Source: Scatosoma sp045650185
GTDB lineage: Bacteria > Bacillota > Clostridia > Christensenellales > Borkfalkiaceae
Assembly: GCA_045650185.1 (NCBI GenBank)
Contig: JAZRQY010000015.1
Location: 1-64,000, forward strand
DNA: 64,000 bases
Reading direction: 5' to 3'
Below the pieces are notes generated by a model that saw only the letters and a program-made list of their open reading frames with translations, was not told where the DNA came from and did no database searches. Below are positions 8,463 through 16,856 of this stretch, piece by piece. A program made the translations under genes and the position numbers. Within the stretch, counting starts at the first letter, position 1; each line of letters starts with the position of its first letter.

Positions 8463-9179
8463 ATGAATCCCGTTCGTTATACCCTAAAACATATCCTGTT
8501 TCCGATTGCCTGCACGCTGATTGTATTGTCGGTTTCGGCGGCGATTCTTGTGGGGATTTTCGTCAAGCCTTGGCTGTGGAGCTTATTGCCGTCGGGGGCG
8601 GCGATTACTTTGGTGGCAGGGCTGATTGTCTTCAATGCGGTTTTAGGAAGAAAAGAATTAGAAACGGAGCTTTCCCGTTGGGCGTACCTGTTTCAGAGGG
8701 AAGAATTTCCTACGGACACGCTGGAAACGGAAGACCCTGAAACGGGGATACAATATATCCTCAGCGAAAAGGGAATGCGGTACGTTTTGCCGATAGAGTG
8801 CCAGCAGGTATTCGACGAAGTAAAGGAAAACGAGTTCTTCCTGCCTTGGTCGGACGTGGAAATCATGGTGGCGAGCGACAACTTCGCCCATCGCGTACGG
8901 CTTGCGTTTGCGGTGGTGGACGTGTCGAAGCGGAGCGTGGACGGCGCTTATTTCCCCGTGGACAGCGACTTACATTTTCTGCCGTTAGAACAGGAGCTGG
9001 CGGACTTCTTCCATAAATACGGTTTAGACAAACGGTTGTCCGTGGAATGGCGGTACGTGCAAAAGTATCCCAAGGACGCCTTCAAACAGATATTGGCGCG
9101 TGGCTATATCCGTACCCTGATTGACGAGAATGGGAAACGGGTGCGTAGGGAACGCGCAGATGACTTATACGCGGAGTAA
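8463..9179 (+). CDS. Uncharacterised membrane protein with two N-terminal TM segments
   Basis: I do not recognise the family. The frame opens at ATG 8424, but ATG 8463 is preceded by a strong GGGAGG SD and the 8424 ATG has none, so 8463 is preferred (238 aa). Two hydrophobic segments near residues 13-35 and 40-58 form an N-terminal hairpin, followed by a soluble cytoplasmic part of ~180 residues with mixed alpha/beta composition, ending in a basic tail. It lies between the radical SAM gene and rsmA in the same orientation with short gaps, so it is probably co-transcribed with the metG cluster. Confidence 0.8.
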   Translation: MNPVRYTLKHILFPIACTLIVLSVSAAILVGIFVKPWLWSLLPSGAAITLVAGLIVFNAVLGRKELETELSRWAYLFQREEFPTDTLETEDPETGIQYILSEKGMRYVLPIECQQVFDEVKENEFFLPWSDVEIMVASDNFAHRVRLAFAVVDVSKRSVDGAYFPVDSDLHFLPLEQELADFFHKYGLDKRLSVEWRYVQKYPKDAFKQILARGYIRTLIDENGKRVRRERADDLYAE

Positions 9180-9183
9180 AGAT

Positions 9184-10023
9184 ATGCAGGACTTAAAGAG
9201 CATTTTAACCCGACACGGCTTTCATTTCAAAAAGCAATTCGGGCAAAATTTCATCTCAGACACCAACCTGTTGGAGAGTATCGTTGTCGCAAGTGGCATT
9301 GACGAGAATACGACGGTGGTGGAAATCGGCTGTGGCGCAGGTACGCTGACGAGGGCGCTTGCAGAAAAGGCGAAAAAGGTGTACGCATACGACGTGGACA
9401 CCGCTTTGCAACCGGTCTTGGCGGAAACGCTGGCAGGGCTTGACAACGTCGAAGTCATCTTCCGTGATTTCACGAAGGTCAACCTTCCTCAGCTTGATAA
9501 GGAGATTGGGGAGTTTACCGTCGTGGCGAACTTGCCCTATTACATCACCACGCCGTTGATTACCAAATTGCTCGAAGAGAGTGAAAAAGTGCAGGGCATT
9601 TCCATTATGGTGCAAGAGGAAGTGGCAGAACGCTTTTGCGCCAAGGAGAACACGGCAGAGTACGGCTCTATCACGGCGGCGATTGCCTTGAAGGGCGAGG
9701 CGAAGATTGTCAAAAGGGTATCGAGGAATTTGTTCTATCCTCGTCCCAACGTCGATTCTGCGGTGGTGAAAATCACGTTTGATAGGGGCAGGGTTGCGGT
9801 GAAAAGCGAAAAAGCCTACCGTCAAACGGTGAAATGCGCTTTCTTGAACAGACGAAAGACCTTGGAAAACAACCTTGTCAACTTCTTCAAATTGACGAGA
9901 GAACAAGCAAAGCAGGTGCTTTTGACGGCAGGGATTGACGAGAAAGCAAGAGGGGAAACATTATCCCCCCAACGCCTTGCCATCCTCTCTGACACCTTAG
10001 TGGACAGCGGTGTAATTAAATAA
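9184..10023 (+). CDS. rsmA: 16S rRNA dimethyladenosine methyltransferase
   Basis: The 279-aa protein (start ATG 9184, SD GGAG overlapping the preceding stop) is KsgA/RsmA. It dimethylates the two adjacent adenosines in helix 45 of 16S rRNA using SAM. Motifs: FGQNFISD near the N terminus, SAM-binding EIGCGAGTLT (about 47-56), catalytic NLPYYITTP (about 113-121), and the C-terminal substrate region with FLNRRKTLENNL. A longer frame from 9121 would overlap the upstream gene and is unlikely. It closes the metG cluster; a strong terminator follows. Confidence 0.97.
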   Translation: MQDLKSILTRHGFHFKKQFGQNFISDTNLLESIVVASGIDENTTVVEIGCGAGTLTRALAEKAKKVYAYDVDTALQPVLAETLAGLDNVEVIFRDFTKVNLPQLDKEIGEFTVVANLPYYITTPLITKLLEESEKVQGISIMVQEEVAERFCAKENTAEYGSITAAIALKGEAKIVKRVSRNLFYPRPNVDSAVVKITFDRGRVAVKSEKAYRQTVKCAFLNRRKTLENNLVNFFKLTREQAKQVLLTAGIDEKARGETLSPQRLAILSDTLVDSGVIK

Positions 10024-10030
10024 TGAAAAC

Positions 10031-10062
10031 AAAAAGCGACGGAAACCCGTCGCTTTTTATAT
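10031..10062. terminator. Bidirectional terminator between rsmA and the PAP2 gene
   Basis: A 12-bp perfect stem AAAAAGCGACGG / CCGTCGCTTTTT (10031-10042, 10047-10058) with an AAAC loop has T-runs on both strands and lies between two converging genes. Confidence 0.9.
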
Positions 10063-10075
10063 TTGATTTATGCTA

Positions 10076-10606
10076 TTAAAACAACAAGCCAACCGAGCCG
10101 AAGGCAACGCCAATCAGCGCGCCCACCAGAATATCGGACGGATAATGCACGCCACGCAAAACCCGCAACGTTCCAACCCCGGTTGCTACCACCAGCAGAG
10201 CGATGCCGGCGATGAGGCATTCTGGCAAAATCACCATCGAGATGACGAATGCAGAGCCAACGTGTCGCGAGGGCATGGAATTGCCTCTGCCACGCTTAGA
10301 AACCAACGGCTCTATTCCAGCGCCATTCTCTTCGTACGGCCGAGGGCGTCCGATTAGCCACCGCAAAGCGGAAACCACCAAAAAACACAGCGCAGGCAAG
10401 CCAACTTTATTCAAGACGAGCAACCAAGGAAAGGGGGAGAGTGCGTTGGGTCGCAGAAAAGTCAAGCCTAAAAAGACGGCGTATGCCGCCACGTATCCCC
10501 ACGCCAAAATCTTATCGAGGATTTCGATCAGCTTTACAATGGCAGGGCGGGCTTTAATCCCTTTCGTTAATTTTTCGTAGAACGCTTTGTATTTGATCTT
10601 TCGCAT
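10076..10606 (-). CDS. PAP2 superfamily membrane phosphatase
   Basis: The 176-aa membrane protein carries the acid phosphatase signature: RPRPYE (motif 1), PSRH (motif 2) and RVLRGVHYPSDI (motif 3). Several hydrophobic segments place the active site at the outer face of the membrane. Family members dephosphorylate phosphatidate, phosphatidylglycerophosphate or undecaprenyl pyrophosphate; which applies here is unknown. The ATG at 10606 lacks an obvious SD. A GC-rich inverted repeat (GCAAGACCGC arms, about 10621-10652) lies just upstream. Confidence 0.87.
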   Translation of the reverse strand: MRKIKYKAFYEKLTKGIKARPAIVKLIEILDKILAWGYVAAYAVFLGLTFLRPNALSPFPWLLVLNKVGLPALCFLVVSALRWLIGRPRPYEENGAGIEPLVSKRGRGNSMPSRHVGSAFVISMVILPECLIAGIALLVVATGVGTLRVLRGVHYPSDILVGALIGVAFGSVGLLF

Positions 10607-10716
10607 AGTGGATAATAGACAAGACCGCCGCCAGGGGGATGGAAGCGGTCTTGCAGGTTACAGCGACAGCCATTGTTGCCGCCGATAAGTCGCGCGGTTA
10701 TAAGATAGGGGCAGGT

Positions 10717-12777
10717 TTATGCGTTATTCGCTGCCTTTGCCGCCGCAATCACTTTTTCAGCGATCATAGGGGGAACTTCTTCATAGTCGAGGAAGTCGGA
10801 AACGAACTTACCGCTACCACGGGTCAAGGAACGCAATTCCATCGTGTACGTCTTGATTTCTGCCATGGGAACTTCGGCGGTGATAACCGACTTATCTTCC
10901 TCGGTGTCCGTACCCATAATTCTGCCGCGGCGTTTGTTGATGTCGCCCATAACGTCGCCGAGGTAATCGCTGGGAACGACGATCTTCAAACGGTAGATGG
11001 GTTCGAGCAGAACGGGTTTCGCCTTAGGCATACCGTCCTTGAATGCGAGCGCCGCCGCCATCTTAAACGAAAGCTCGTTGGAGTCTACGTCGTGGTAGCT
11101 GCCATCATACAGGACAGCCTTCACGCCCATTACAGGGCAACCTGCCAAGGGGCCGTTTGCCATACATTCTCTCAAGCCTTTTTCAACTGCAGGGAAGTAG
11201 TTCTTAGGAACTGCGCCGCCAACGACTTCTTCTGCAAACTCAAATTCTTCTTCGCTGGGTTCGAAACGAATCTTACAATGTCCGTACTGACCGTGGCCGC
11301 CCGATTGTTTCTTATGCTTACCTTCCGCCTCTGCCTTGCCGCGGATGGTTTCCTTGTAGGCAATCTTCGGCTCGGTCAACTTAATCTCTACGCCGTAACG
11401 AGCCTTTACCTTCTTTGCCAAGGTTTCGAGCTGCATATCGCCCTGACCGCCAAGCAACAATTCACCCGTGGAGGCGTTCTTTTCGATACAGAACGTCAAA
11501 TCCTCTTCACCGAGTTTCGCAAGCCCTGCAAATACCTTATCTTCCTCGCCCTTCTTTTCAGAGGTGCAAGCCATATAGAGGGTGGGCTTGGGCATCGGGA
11601 TAGCAGGGAAACGAACCTTTGCGTTTACGTCGCAGAGGGTGTCGCCCGTAGAGGTGTTATTCAGCTTATTGACGGCGCCGATGTCGCCTGCATCCAACTG
11701 GTCAACGGGCTCCATCTTCTTGCCTTTCAAAATGTAGACTTGACCGATACGTTCTTCCTGTTGGGTGTTTGCGTTCCAAACGGTAGAGCCGCTCTTCAAC
11801 ACGCCACGGAAGCTCTTCAAATAGGACAGCTTACCGGAGAACGGGTCGATGACCGTCTTGAATACCTGCGCCGCAAACGGAGCGTCCGCCGTGGTTTCAA
11901 TAGAGATAACGTCGTCGCCAACAAGGTCGTCAGCGAACATATTCGCGCGTTCGCCTGCGGTAGGCATATAAGTAACGATTTCGTTCAAAAGGTTGATAAC
12001 ACCGCGGTTGGTGAGTGCCGAACCTGCCATAACGGGAATGGTATTACAAGTCTTGATACCGATACGGATACCGCGAATGGTGTCTTCTTTGGAAAGATAG
12101 CTTTCTTCAAAGTATTTATCCAAAAGGCTCTCGTCGTTTTCCGCGCCCGTTTCCATGAGGCTGTACTGCATTTCTTCCACTTGGGCTTTCATATCCTCGG
12201 GGATAGGAATTTCCTGAGGGCCGCCTTCCTTGAAGAGGTACGCGCGTTCCTGCAGAGCGTTGATAACGCCTTGCATCTTGCCGTTCTCCATAATGGGGAT
12301 TTGGATGGGAGCCATCTTACCCGCATACTTTTCTTTCAGAGCAGCAACCGTGCCGAAGTAATCGGCATTTTCCTTATCCATACCGTTGATGAAGATAATC
12401 AAAGGCTTTCTCAGTTTCAAGCAATATTCAACGACGTTCTGCGCGCCGATGGGTACGGAGCCGTTTGCGCCGATTACGAGCAGAGCGCCGCCAGCCGCGC
12501 GCAAGCCCTCGTTTCTTTCGCCCTCAAAGTCATAATAGCCGGGCAGGTCGATCAGGTTGATTTTGGTATCCTTCCAAACGAGGTTGGAGCAGGATGCATA
12601 AATCGACATCTGTTTTGCTTTTTCAAGGTCGTCGTGGTCGGAAACGGTGGTGCCGTCTACCACTTTACCCATACGGTCAATCGCGCCGCCGTTAAAGAGC
12701 ATTGCTTCACAAAGGGTAGTTTTACCTTCGCCGCTGTGTCCGATGATAGCAATGTTCTTGATGGTTTTTGTACTCAT
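10717..12777 (-). CDS. EF-G-like translational GTPase paralogue
   Basis: The start is ATG 12777, behind a GGGGG SD; the frame is open upstream to 12852 but no better start exists. The 686-aa product has the five-domain EF-G layout and an intact P-loop (GHSGEGKT, 13-20). It departs from canonical EF-G in G3, which is DLPGYYDF (77-84) instead of DTPGHVDF, losing the catalytic histidine, and in G4, which is NGMD (131-134) instead of NKMD. The switch I stretch also differs (KAKQMSI for RGITI). It therefore belongs to the EF-G-like subfamily rather than being the housekeeping factor, and GTP hydrolysis may be weak or lost. Domain IV/V features such as GGHGQYG and RGSGKFVSDF suggest ribosome binding is kept. 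Confidence 0.88.
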   Translation of the reverse strand: MSTKTIKNIAIIGHSGEGKTTLCEAMLFNGGAIDRMGKVVDGTTVSDHDDLEKAKQMSIYASCSNLVWKDTKINLIDLPGYYDFEGERNEGLRAAGGALLVIGANGSVPIGAQNVVEYCLKLRKPLIIFINGMDKENADYFGTVAALKEKYAGKMAPIQIPIMENGKMQGVINALQERAYLFKEGGPQEIPIPEDMKAQVEEMQYSLMETGAENDESLLDKYFEESYLSKEDTIRGIRIGIKTCNTIPVMAGSALTNRGVINLLNEIVTYMPTAGERANMFADDLVGDDVISIETTADAPFAAQVFKTVIDPFSGKLSYLKSFRGVLKSGSTVWNANTQQEERIGQVYILKGKKMEPVDQLDAGDIGAVNKLNNTSTGDTLCDVNAKVRFPAIPMPKPTLYMACTSEKKGEEDKVFAGLAKLGEEDLTFCIEKNASTGELLLGGQGDMQLETLAKKVKARYGVEIKLTEPKIAYKETIRGKAEAEGKHKKQSGGHGQYGHCKIRFEPSEEEFEFAEEVVGGAVPKNYFPAVEKGLRECMANGPLAGCPVMGVKAVLYDGSYHDVDSNELSFKMAAALAFKDGMPKAKPVLLEPIYRLKIVVPSDYLGDVMGDINKRRGRIMGTDTEEDKSVITAEVPMAEIKTYTMELRSLTRGSGKFVSDFLDYEEVPPMIAEKVIAAAKAANNA

Positions 12778-12850
12778 AATAGTGTCCCCCTGGGTCTTTC
12801 GATTTCTGTCATCACCCATTGTACTTAGCCAAAAAGCGATAACTGTCCTC

Positions 12851-12879
12851 ATTATAAACGATTTTTTTCAAGATTTCAA
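12851..12879 (-). promoter_or_regulatory. Sigma-A promoter of the EF-G-like gene
   Basis: On the minus strand: TTGAAA (12879-12874), 17-bp spacer, TATAAT (12856-12851). Predicted leader about 70 nt. Confidence 0.75.
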
Positions 12880-12938
12880 GGGGGTTTTGGAAAATTTTTT
12901 CAAGTTTTTTAAATCGCATGGCTTTTCTTGCCGTTCTC

Positions 12939-12967
12939 TTGACAAATAAGAGAGGAAAGTATATAAT
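12939..12967 (+). promoter_or_regulatory. Sigma-A promoter of the cysteine desulfurase gene, very close to the ATG
   Basis: Perfect TTGACA (12939-12944), 17-bp spacer, perfect TATAAT (12962-12967). Only nine bases separate the -10 box from the ATG at 12977, so the transcript would start within about three bases of the start codon. An SD-like AGAGGA lies inside the promoter spacer and would not be transcribed. Confidence 0.85.
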
Positions 12968-12976
12968 AAAGAAAGT

Positions 12977-14119
12977 ATGGAATACGTATATTTAGACAAC
13001 GCGGCGACGACGCCGCTGGATACGGAAGTGGTAGAGGGGATGCTCCCTTTTTTGACCGACCGATTTGGCAACGCCGACTCTCCGCACGCCTTTGGCAGAA
13101 AGGCAATGACGGCGGTGGACAACGCCCGTGATAGCGTGGCGGCGGCTTTGGGGGCAAAGCCGAATGAAATCTATTTCACCTCAGGCGGTACAGAGGCAGA
13201 CAACTGGGCAATCCTCGGTGGCGCGCGCGCCAAAAAGCAAGAGGGGCGCAACCATGTGCTGGTATCTGCCATTGAACACCATGCCGCTCTGTATGCGGCG
13301 GAAACCTTGCAAAAAGAGGGCTTTGACGTCGAATATATCCCCGTAAACGAGGGGGGCAGGGTCGAGGTGAACGAGGTAATTGCTCGATTAAGACCGACCA
13401 CGGCGCTGGTTTGTATCATGCGTGTCAACAATGAAACGGGGGTGGTGCAACCGATAGAGGAGATTTCCCCGTATATCCGCCAAAACGGCGCTCTGTTCTT
13501 CGTGGACGGGGTGCAAGCCGCTCCGCACGAACGGATTGACGTTAAAAAATGGGGGGTAGATATGCTCTCCGTGTCCTCGCATAAGCTGCACGGCCCGAAG
13601 GGCTGCGGCGCGCTGTACATCCGCGGCGGTGTCAAAGTGGAAAAGCTGGTGGGCGGCGGCGAGCAGGAAAGAGGCTTGCGCGGCGGCACGCTGAACGTCC
13701 CTGCGATCGTGGGGTTTGCGGCGGCTTTTGACAAGACCGAACGCCTGCGTGAAGAAACGGAAGAACGGATGAGGCGGCTGCAGGAACTTTTCTTGGAAGG
13801 GATTGCGGAACTGGACGGCGTGACCGTCAACGGCAAGGATATGCCTCGCACGGCGGCGGTGCTTTCTCTGCGCGTTGCAGGGGTGGACAACGCCACGCTT
13901 TTGTACAAAGCGGATTTAGAGGGGCTGTGTATTGCGGCAGGCAGCGCATGCGCCTCGGCATCGGTAAAGCCCAGCCACGTGCTGTTGGCGATGGGAATGA
14001 GCGAGCAAGCGGCGCGCGAAACGGTGCGCGTGAGCTTTGGTAGGCAAAACACCGAGGACGAGGTGGTTTGGGCGGCAAAGATTTTCGTAAAAACGGTGAA
14101 AAGTTTACGAAATGTGTGA
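12977..14119 (+). CDS. Cysteine desulfurase (NifS/IscS family)
   Basis: The 380-aa PLP enzyme takes sulfur from cysteine as a protein persulfide for Fe-S clusters and thio-modifications. It starts with the family N terminus YLDNAATTP, has the PLP lysine in SSHKLHGPKG (about residue 200) and the catalytic cysteine loop in GSACASASVKPSHVL (about residue 324). The long loop after GSAC resembles IscS/NifS (class I) rather than SufS. No IscU scaffold follows; instead a small ferredoxin gene is next, suggesting a link to Fe-S biogenesis. The mRNA may be nearly leaderless. Confidence 0.95.
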   Translation: MEYVYLDNAATTPLDTEVVEGMLPFLTDRFGNADSPHAFGRKAMTAVDNARDSVAAALGAKPNEIYFTSGGTEADNWAILGGARAKKQEGRNHVLVSAIEHHAALYAAETLQKEGFDVEYIPVNEGGRVEVNEVIARLRPTTALVCIMRVNNETGVVQPIEEISPYIRQNGALFFVDGVQAAPHERIDVKKWGVDMLSVSSHKLHGPKGCGALYIRGGVKVEKLVGGGEQERGLRGGTLNVPAIVGFAAAFDKTERLREETEERMRRLQELFLEGIAELDGVTVNGKDMPRTAAVLSLRVAGVDNATLLYKADLEGLCIAAGSACASASVKPSHVLLAMGMSEQAARETVRVSFGRQNTEDEVVWAAKIFVKTVKSLRNV

Positions 14120-14137
14120 AAATATTCGCCCGAAAAC

Positions 14138-14166
14138 TTTACTAATTAAAAAAAATGTGCTACAAT
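14138..14166 (+). promoter_or_regulatory. Sigma-A promoter of the ferredoxin gene
   Basis: TTTACT (14138-14143), 17-bp spacer, TACAAT (14161-14166), with a GGAGG SD downstream at about 14189-14193. Confidence 0.75.
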
Positions 14167-14203
14167 AGTAGCAATCTAAAAGCAAATCGGAGGTAAAACA
14201 ACT

Positions 14204-14377
14204 ATGGCACACGTTATCAATAAAGAACTTTGCTTGGCATGCGGCGCATGCGCTGGCACCTGCCCTGTAGAGGCAATCTCGGCAGACGGCGACGTATTCG
14301 CAATCAACCCTGACGTATGCGTGGACTGTGGCGCTTGCGCTGGCGAATGTCCCGTAGAGGCAATTTCGGAAGAATAA
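14204..14377 (+). CDS. 2[4Fe-4S] ferredoxin
   Basis: The 57-aa product has two typical cluster motifs CxxCxxCxxxCP: CLACGACAGTCPVEAI (about 10-25) and CVDCGACAGECPVEAI (about 39-54). It is a clostridial-type low-potential electron carrier of normal length (55-60 aa). SD GGAGG lies about 10 bases before the ATG. It has its own promoter and terminator, so it is monocistronic, directly downstream of the cysteine desulfurase. Confidence 0.96.
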   Translation: MAHVINKELCLACGACAGTCPVEAISADGDVFAINPDVCVDCGACAGECPVEAISEE

Positions 14378-14382
14378 GAAAG

Positions 14383-14410
14383 ACGGCGGTGAAAAACCGC
14401 CGTTTTTTTT
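14383..14410 (+). terminator. Terminator of the ferredoxin gene
   Basis: ACGGCGGT stem (14383-14390 with 14396-14403) followed by eight T. Confidence 0.88.
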
Positions 14411-14484
14411 CGCTGCAAAGCAGACCAAAAAGTGAATTGATTTGCACAGCAAATCATCCAGAGGGCGTGGCAATCACACAATTC

Positions 14485-14517
14485 AAAAGGCAGGGGTCAC
14501 CCCCTGCCTTTTTTTCT
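14485..14517. terminator. Bidirectional terminator before the LRR lipoprotein gene
   Basis: AAAAGGCAGGGG arm with complementary CCCCTGCCTTTT, flanked by A- and T-runs. It serves the minus-strand lipoprotein gene ending at 14519 and can also stop plus-strand transcription. Confidence 0.88.
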
Positions 14518-14518
14518 T

Positions 14519-16441
14519 TTAACCTTGATAATTATACGTGATTGTATAGTTGCCGGTATTATAGTTCCAAGAAGGGCTTTTTGAAATTGCATTCCATTCT
14601 TCTTGCGTGCCACGATATTTTATGCTCGTCAAGCTAGTGCAATAATAGAACGCATACTCACCAATCGAAGTGACGTTGCCCCCGATAACCACGCTCGTCA
14701 AGCTACTGCAACTAGAGAACGCCCTATAATCAATCGAGGTTACGCTATCAGGAATTTCCACGCTCGTCAAGCTATCGCAATAATAGAACGCAGAATCTGC
14801 TATTATTTTTGTATCAGGATGAATTGTATACGTGCTGAAATTTTTATTCGTTACCCCTAATACGGCAAAATAAGGGTTATCGTTTGTTTTTAAATATTTT
14901 ACGTAGTTATATTCACTGATTAACTTGTTGCAACCCTCGAATGCAGAAGAATCAATCGAGGTGACACTGTCAGGAATTACCAGACTCGTCAAGCTACTGC
15001 AACTAGAGAACGCCTCATAACCAATCGAAGTGACGCTGTCGCCGATGACCACGCTCGTCAAGCTACTGCAACTAGAGAACGCCTCATAACCAATCGAAGT
15101 GACGCTGTCGGGAATAACCACGCTCGTCAAGTTATAGCAATAATGGAACGCACCCAAACCAATCGAAGTCACGCTGTCGGGAATTTCTATACTCGTCAAG
15201 CTACTGCAACTAGAGAACGCCCCAGCACCAATCGTAGTGACGCTATCGGGAATTGCTATGCTCGTTATTCTATCGCAATTTTCGAACACAGAAGAACCAA
15301 TCGTAGTGACGCTATCGGGAATTGCTATGCTCGTTATTCTATCGCAATTTTCGAACACAGAAGAACCAATCGTGGTTACAGGTACGCCGTTGTAAGTTTC
15401 CGCAATACGCACGCGCGTTGCCGTTCCTTCATATGCTACCACACGCGCCTCTCCGTTTGAGATGTCATATACGATACCTGCCGTCGGGCCAATCGGATAA
15501 TCGCAAACAGAACAATTTCCACTGCCGTCGTCGGTATGCTCTTCTTTATCCTTTACCCCCTCACAAGTATCGCAACCATACCAATGATAAGAATTATCGT
15601 AACTATACTCCGTTGCCCAAGAATGGTCAACCATTTCCACATAGTTGTCAATTTCCGTCGTTCCGCAAATCGTACAAGTTTTCGTGTCATAGCCTTGCGC
15701 CGTGCAGGTAGGCGCTGTTGTTACGATATCCCAGTTGTGCGCCGTGTGAGATTCAAGTTTCCACTCCAACTCATGACAGCTCAGACACACGCGGAAATAA
15801 ATTTGATTGTCATCGGTTTCATTACTATACCTCGTCCAACCACCAAAAGTATGTACGTGTTGTTCGGGGGCCGTCACCGTCTGCTTACTACCGTCCGTAA
15901 ACGTAATGACAAGATTGCCATTTTCGTCATATTCTACTTTTTCAATGCCTACGCCGGTTGCGCCTTGAGGACCTTGGGGGCCAGTTGCACCAGTTTCACC
16001 TTGCGCGCCTTTCAGCCACGCTAAGAAATCAGCCTCCGTGCCAACGTTTCCAAGGTCTAACCAAATTTGATAAGCGGACTTTCCGTCTTCACCGTCAACG
16101 CCGTCCTTACCGTCAGCGCCATCTTTACCGTCGGCGCCGTCAGCACCGTCTTTACCCGGTTCACCTTGAGGGCCTTGAGGACCGGTTTCGCCTTGCTCAC
16201 CCTTATCGCCCTTATCGCCTTTTTCGCCTTTTTCGCCTTTTATCATTTCAAGCCACTCTTCATAAGACAAAGGGGTTTCCCCTTCCGCTTGCGCATGGAT
16301 GATATACTGGGCGTAAATCTGCTCCATTTGCGTGGGCTGATTGCCACTTTCCTGATCCGTTGGTTCGCATGCCGCAACGCCAAACGCGCTCGTCAAAACG
16401 AACGCAGACAATAATCCGAGCAAAAGTTTTCTTTTTTTCAT
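14519..16441 (-). CDS. BspA-like LRR_5 lipoprotein with collagen-like G-X-Y segment
   Basis: The 640-aa protein begins with a lipoprotein signal peptide (basic KKRK, hydrophobic core, lipobox VAAC with Cys25). About residues 70-125 are uninterrupted collagen-like G-X-Y triplets (GEKGDKGDKGEQGETGPQG), with a second short G-X-Y block near 150-165. A Cys-rich middle region has repeated C-x2-C pairs with His (CLSCH, CTICG), then about ten LRR_5 repeats of ~23 residues (consensus AFxxCxxLTSVxIPDSVTSIG). This is a surface-exposed repeat protein, probably for adhesion or host/glycan contact. Two repeats are identical at DNA level (15232-15369), showing recent duplication. A GGAGG SD precedes the ATG. 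Confidence 0.9.
   Translation of the reverse strand: MKKRKLLLGLLSAFVLTSAFGVAACEPTDQESGNQPTQMEQIYAQYIIHAQAEGETPLSYEEWLEMIKGEKGEKGDKGDKGEQGETGPQGPQGEPGKDGADGADGKDGADGKDGVDGEDGKSAYQIWLDLGNVGTEADFLAWLKGAQGETGATGPQGPQGATGVGIEKVEYDENGNLVITFTDGSKQTVTAPEQHVHTFGGWTRYSNETDDNQIYFRVCLSCHELEWKLESHTAHNWDIVTTAPTCTAQGYDTKTCTICGTTEIDNYVEMVDHSWATEYSYDNSYHWYGCDTCEGVKDKEEHTDDGSGNCSVCDYPIGPTAGIVYDISNGEARVVAYEGTATRVRIAETYNGVPVTTIGSSVFENCDRITSIAIPDSVTTIGSSVFENCDRITSIAIPDSVTTIGAGAFSSCSSLTSIEIPDSVTSIGLGAFHYCYNLTSVVIPDSVTSIGYEAFSSCSSLTSVVIGDSVTSIGYEAFSSCSSLTSLVIPDSVTSIDSSAFEGCNKLISEYNYVKYLKTNDNPYFAVLGVTNKNFSTYTIHPDTKIIADSAFYYCDSLTSVEIPDSVTSIDYRAFSSCSSLTSVVIGGNVTSIGEYAFYYCTSLTSIKYRGTQEEWNAISKSPSWNYNTGNYTITYNYQG
15232..15369 (-). 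repeat. Exact 69-bp tandem duplication in the LRR gene
   Basis: Bases 15232-15300 and 15301-15369 are identical. Each unit encodes one 23-residue LRR (containing VFENCDRITSIAIPDSVTTI). The duplication keeps the reading frame. Confidence 0.95.
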
Positions 16442-16479
16442 AAAATACCTCCGCGTATGAAAAAAATTGTTCTGCGTTT

Positions 16480-16508
16480 AGTGTACCACTTTTCTCCTCG
16501 TTCGTCAA
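16480..16508 (-). promoter_or_regulatory. Sigma-A promoter of the LRR lipoprotein gene
   Basis: On the minus strand: TTGACG (16508-16503), 17-bp spacer, TACACT (16485-16480). Confidence 0.8.
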
Positions 16509-16588
16509 TAAGTATTGCATAAAAAATTTTCTTGTAGGGGAAGTGGGGGGATTTGCGCTCACAAATCGCGATACGGCTATTGAAGACA

Positions 16589-16622
16589 ACAAAAAAGGCT
16601 GGCGGTAAAAACCGTCAGCCTT
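16589..16622 (-). terminator. Terminator of the 54-aa gene
   Basis: Ten-pair stem GGCTGACGGT / ACCGCCAGCC (one G-U) with a TTTT loop is followed on the minus strand by TTTTTTGTTG. Confidence 0.88.
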
Positions 16623-16626
16623 CTCT

Positions 16627-16791
16627 TTACGCAGCCGAGCGCAAAGGGAGACGCTTTTTAATGGCGTCCTCTAATTTTTTCGCCAAGATTACCAAGCCAC
16701 GAACCATGCGCTTGAATAAGTTGCGAAAAAACCCCATCAGGAACACCCCAAACCCCACCTTTACCTCTTCGATAAAAGCTTCGTTCTTCAT
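16627..16791 (-). CDS. Small cationic amphipathic protein (54 aa), no known family
   Basis: I do not recognise it. A perfect SD (AAGGAGA, 16805-16799) lies 7 bases before the ATG. The product begins MKNEAFIEEVKVGFG, continues with a hydrophobic/basic helix (FLMGFFRNLFKRMVRGLVI) and ends in a Lys/Arg-rich helix. It has its own consensus promoter, a leader hairpin and its own terminator, so it is an independent transcription unit. The composition fits a membrane-associated small protein; a toxin or a regulatory peptide are possibilities. Overlapping longer frames on both strands lack an SD. Confidence 0.65.
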   Translation of the reverse strand: MKNEAFIEEVKVGFGVFLMGFFRNLFKRMVRGLVILAKKLEDAIKKRLPLRSAA

Positions 16792-16856
16792 AAAAGTTCT
16801 CCTTGTTTTGGTTTCGGCGGCGCCCGTTTGGGCGCTTTAGCGTTGCGAACACCGTT

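Noticed and set aside
10621..10652. Terminator for the EF-G-like gene
   Set aside because: The GCAAGACCGC inverted repeat is not followed by a T-run on the minus strand, so it was not annotated as a terminator.
10639..12828. Plus-strand ORF of 729 codons
   Set aside because: It lies opposite the EF-G-like gene, which has all family motifs, an SD and a promoter. The plus-strand translation has no family resemblance.
16553..16840. Plus-strand ORF of 95 codons
   Set aside because: The opposite strand here has promoter, SD, 54-aa ORF and terminator; the plus frame has no SD.
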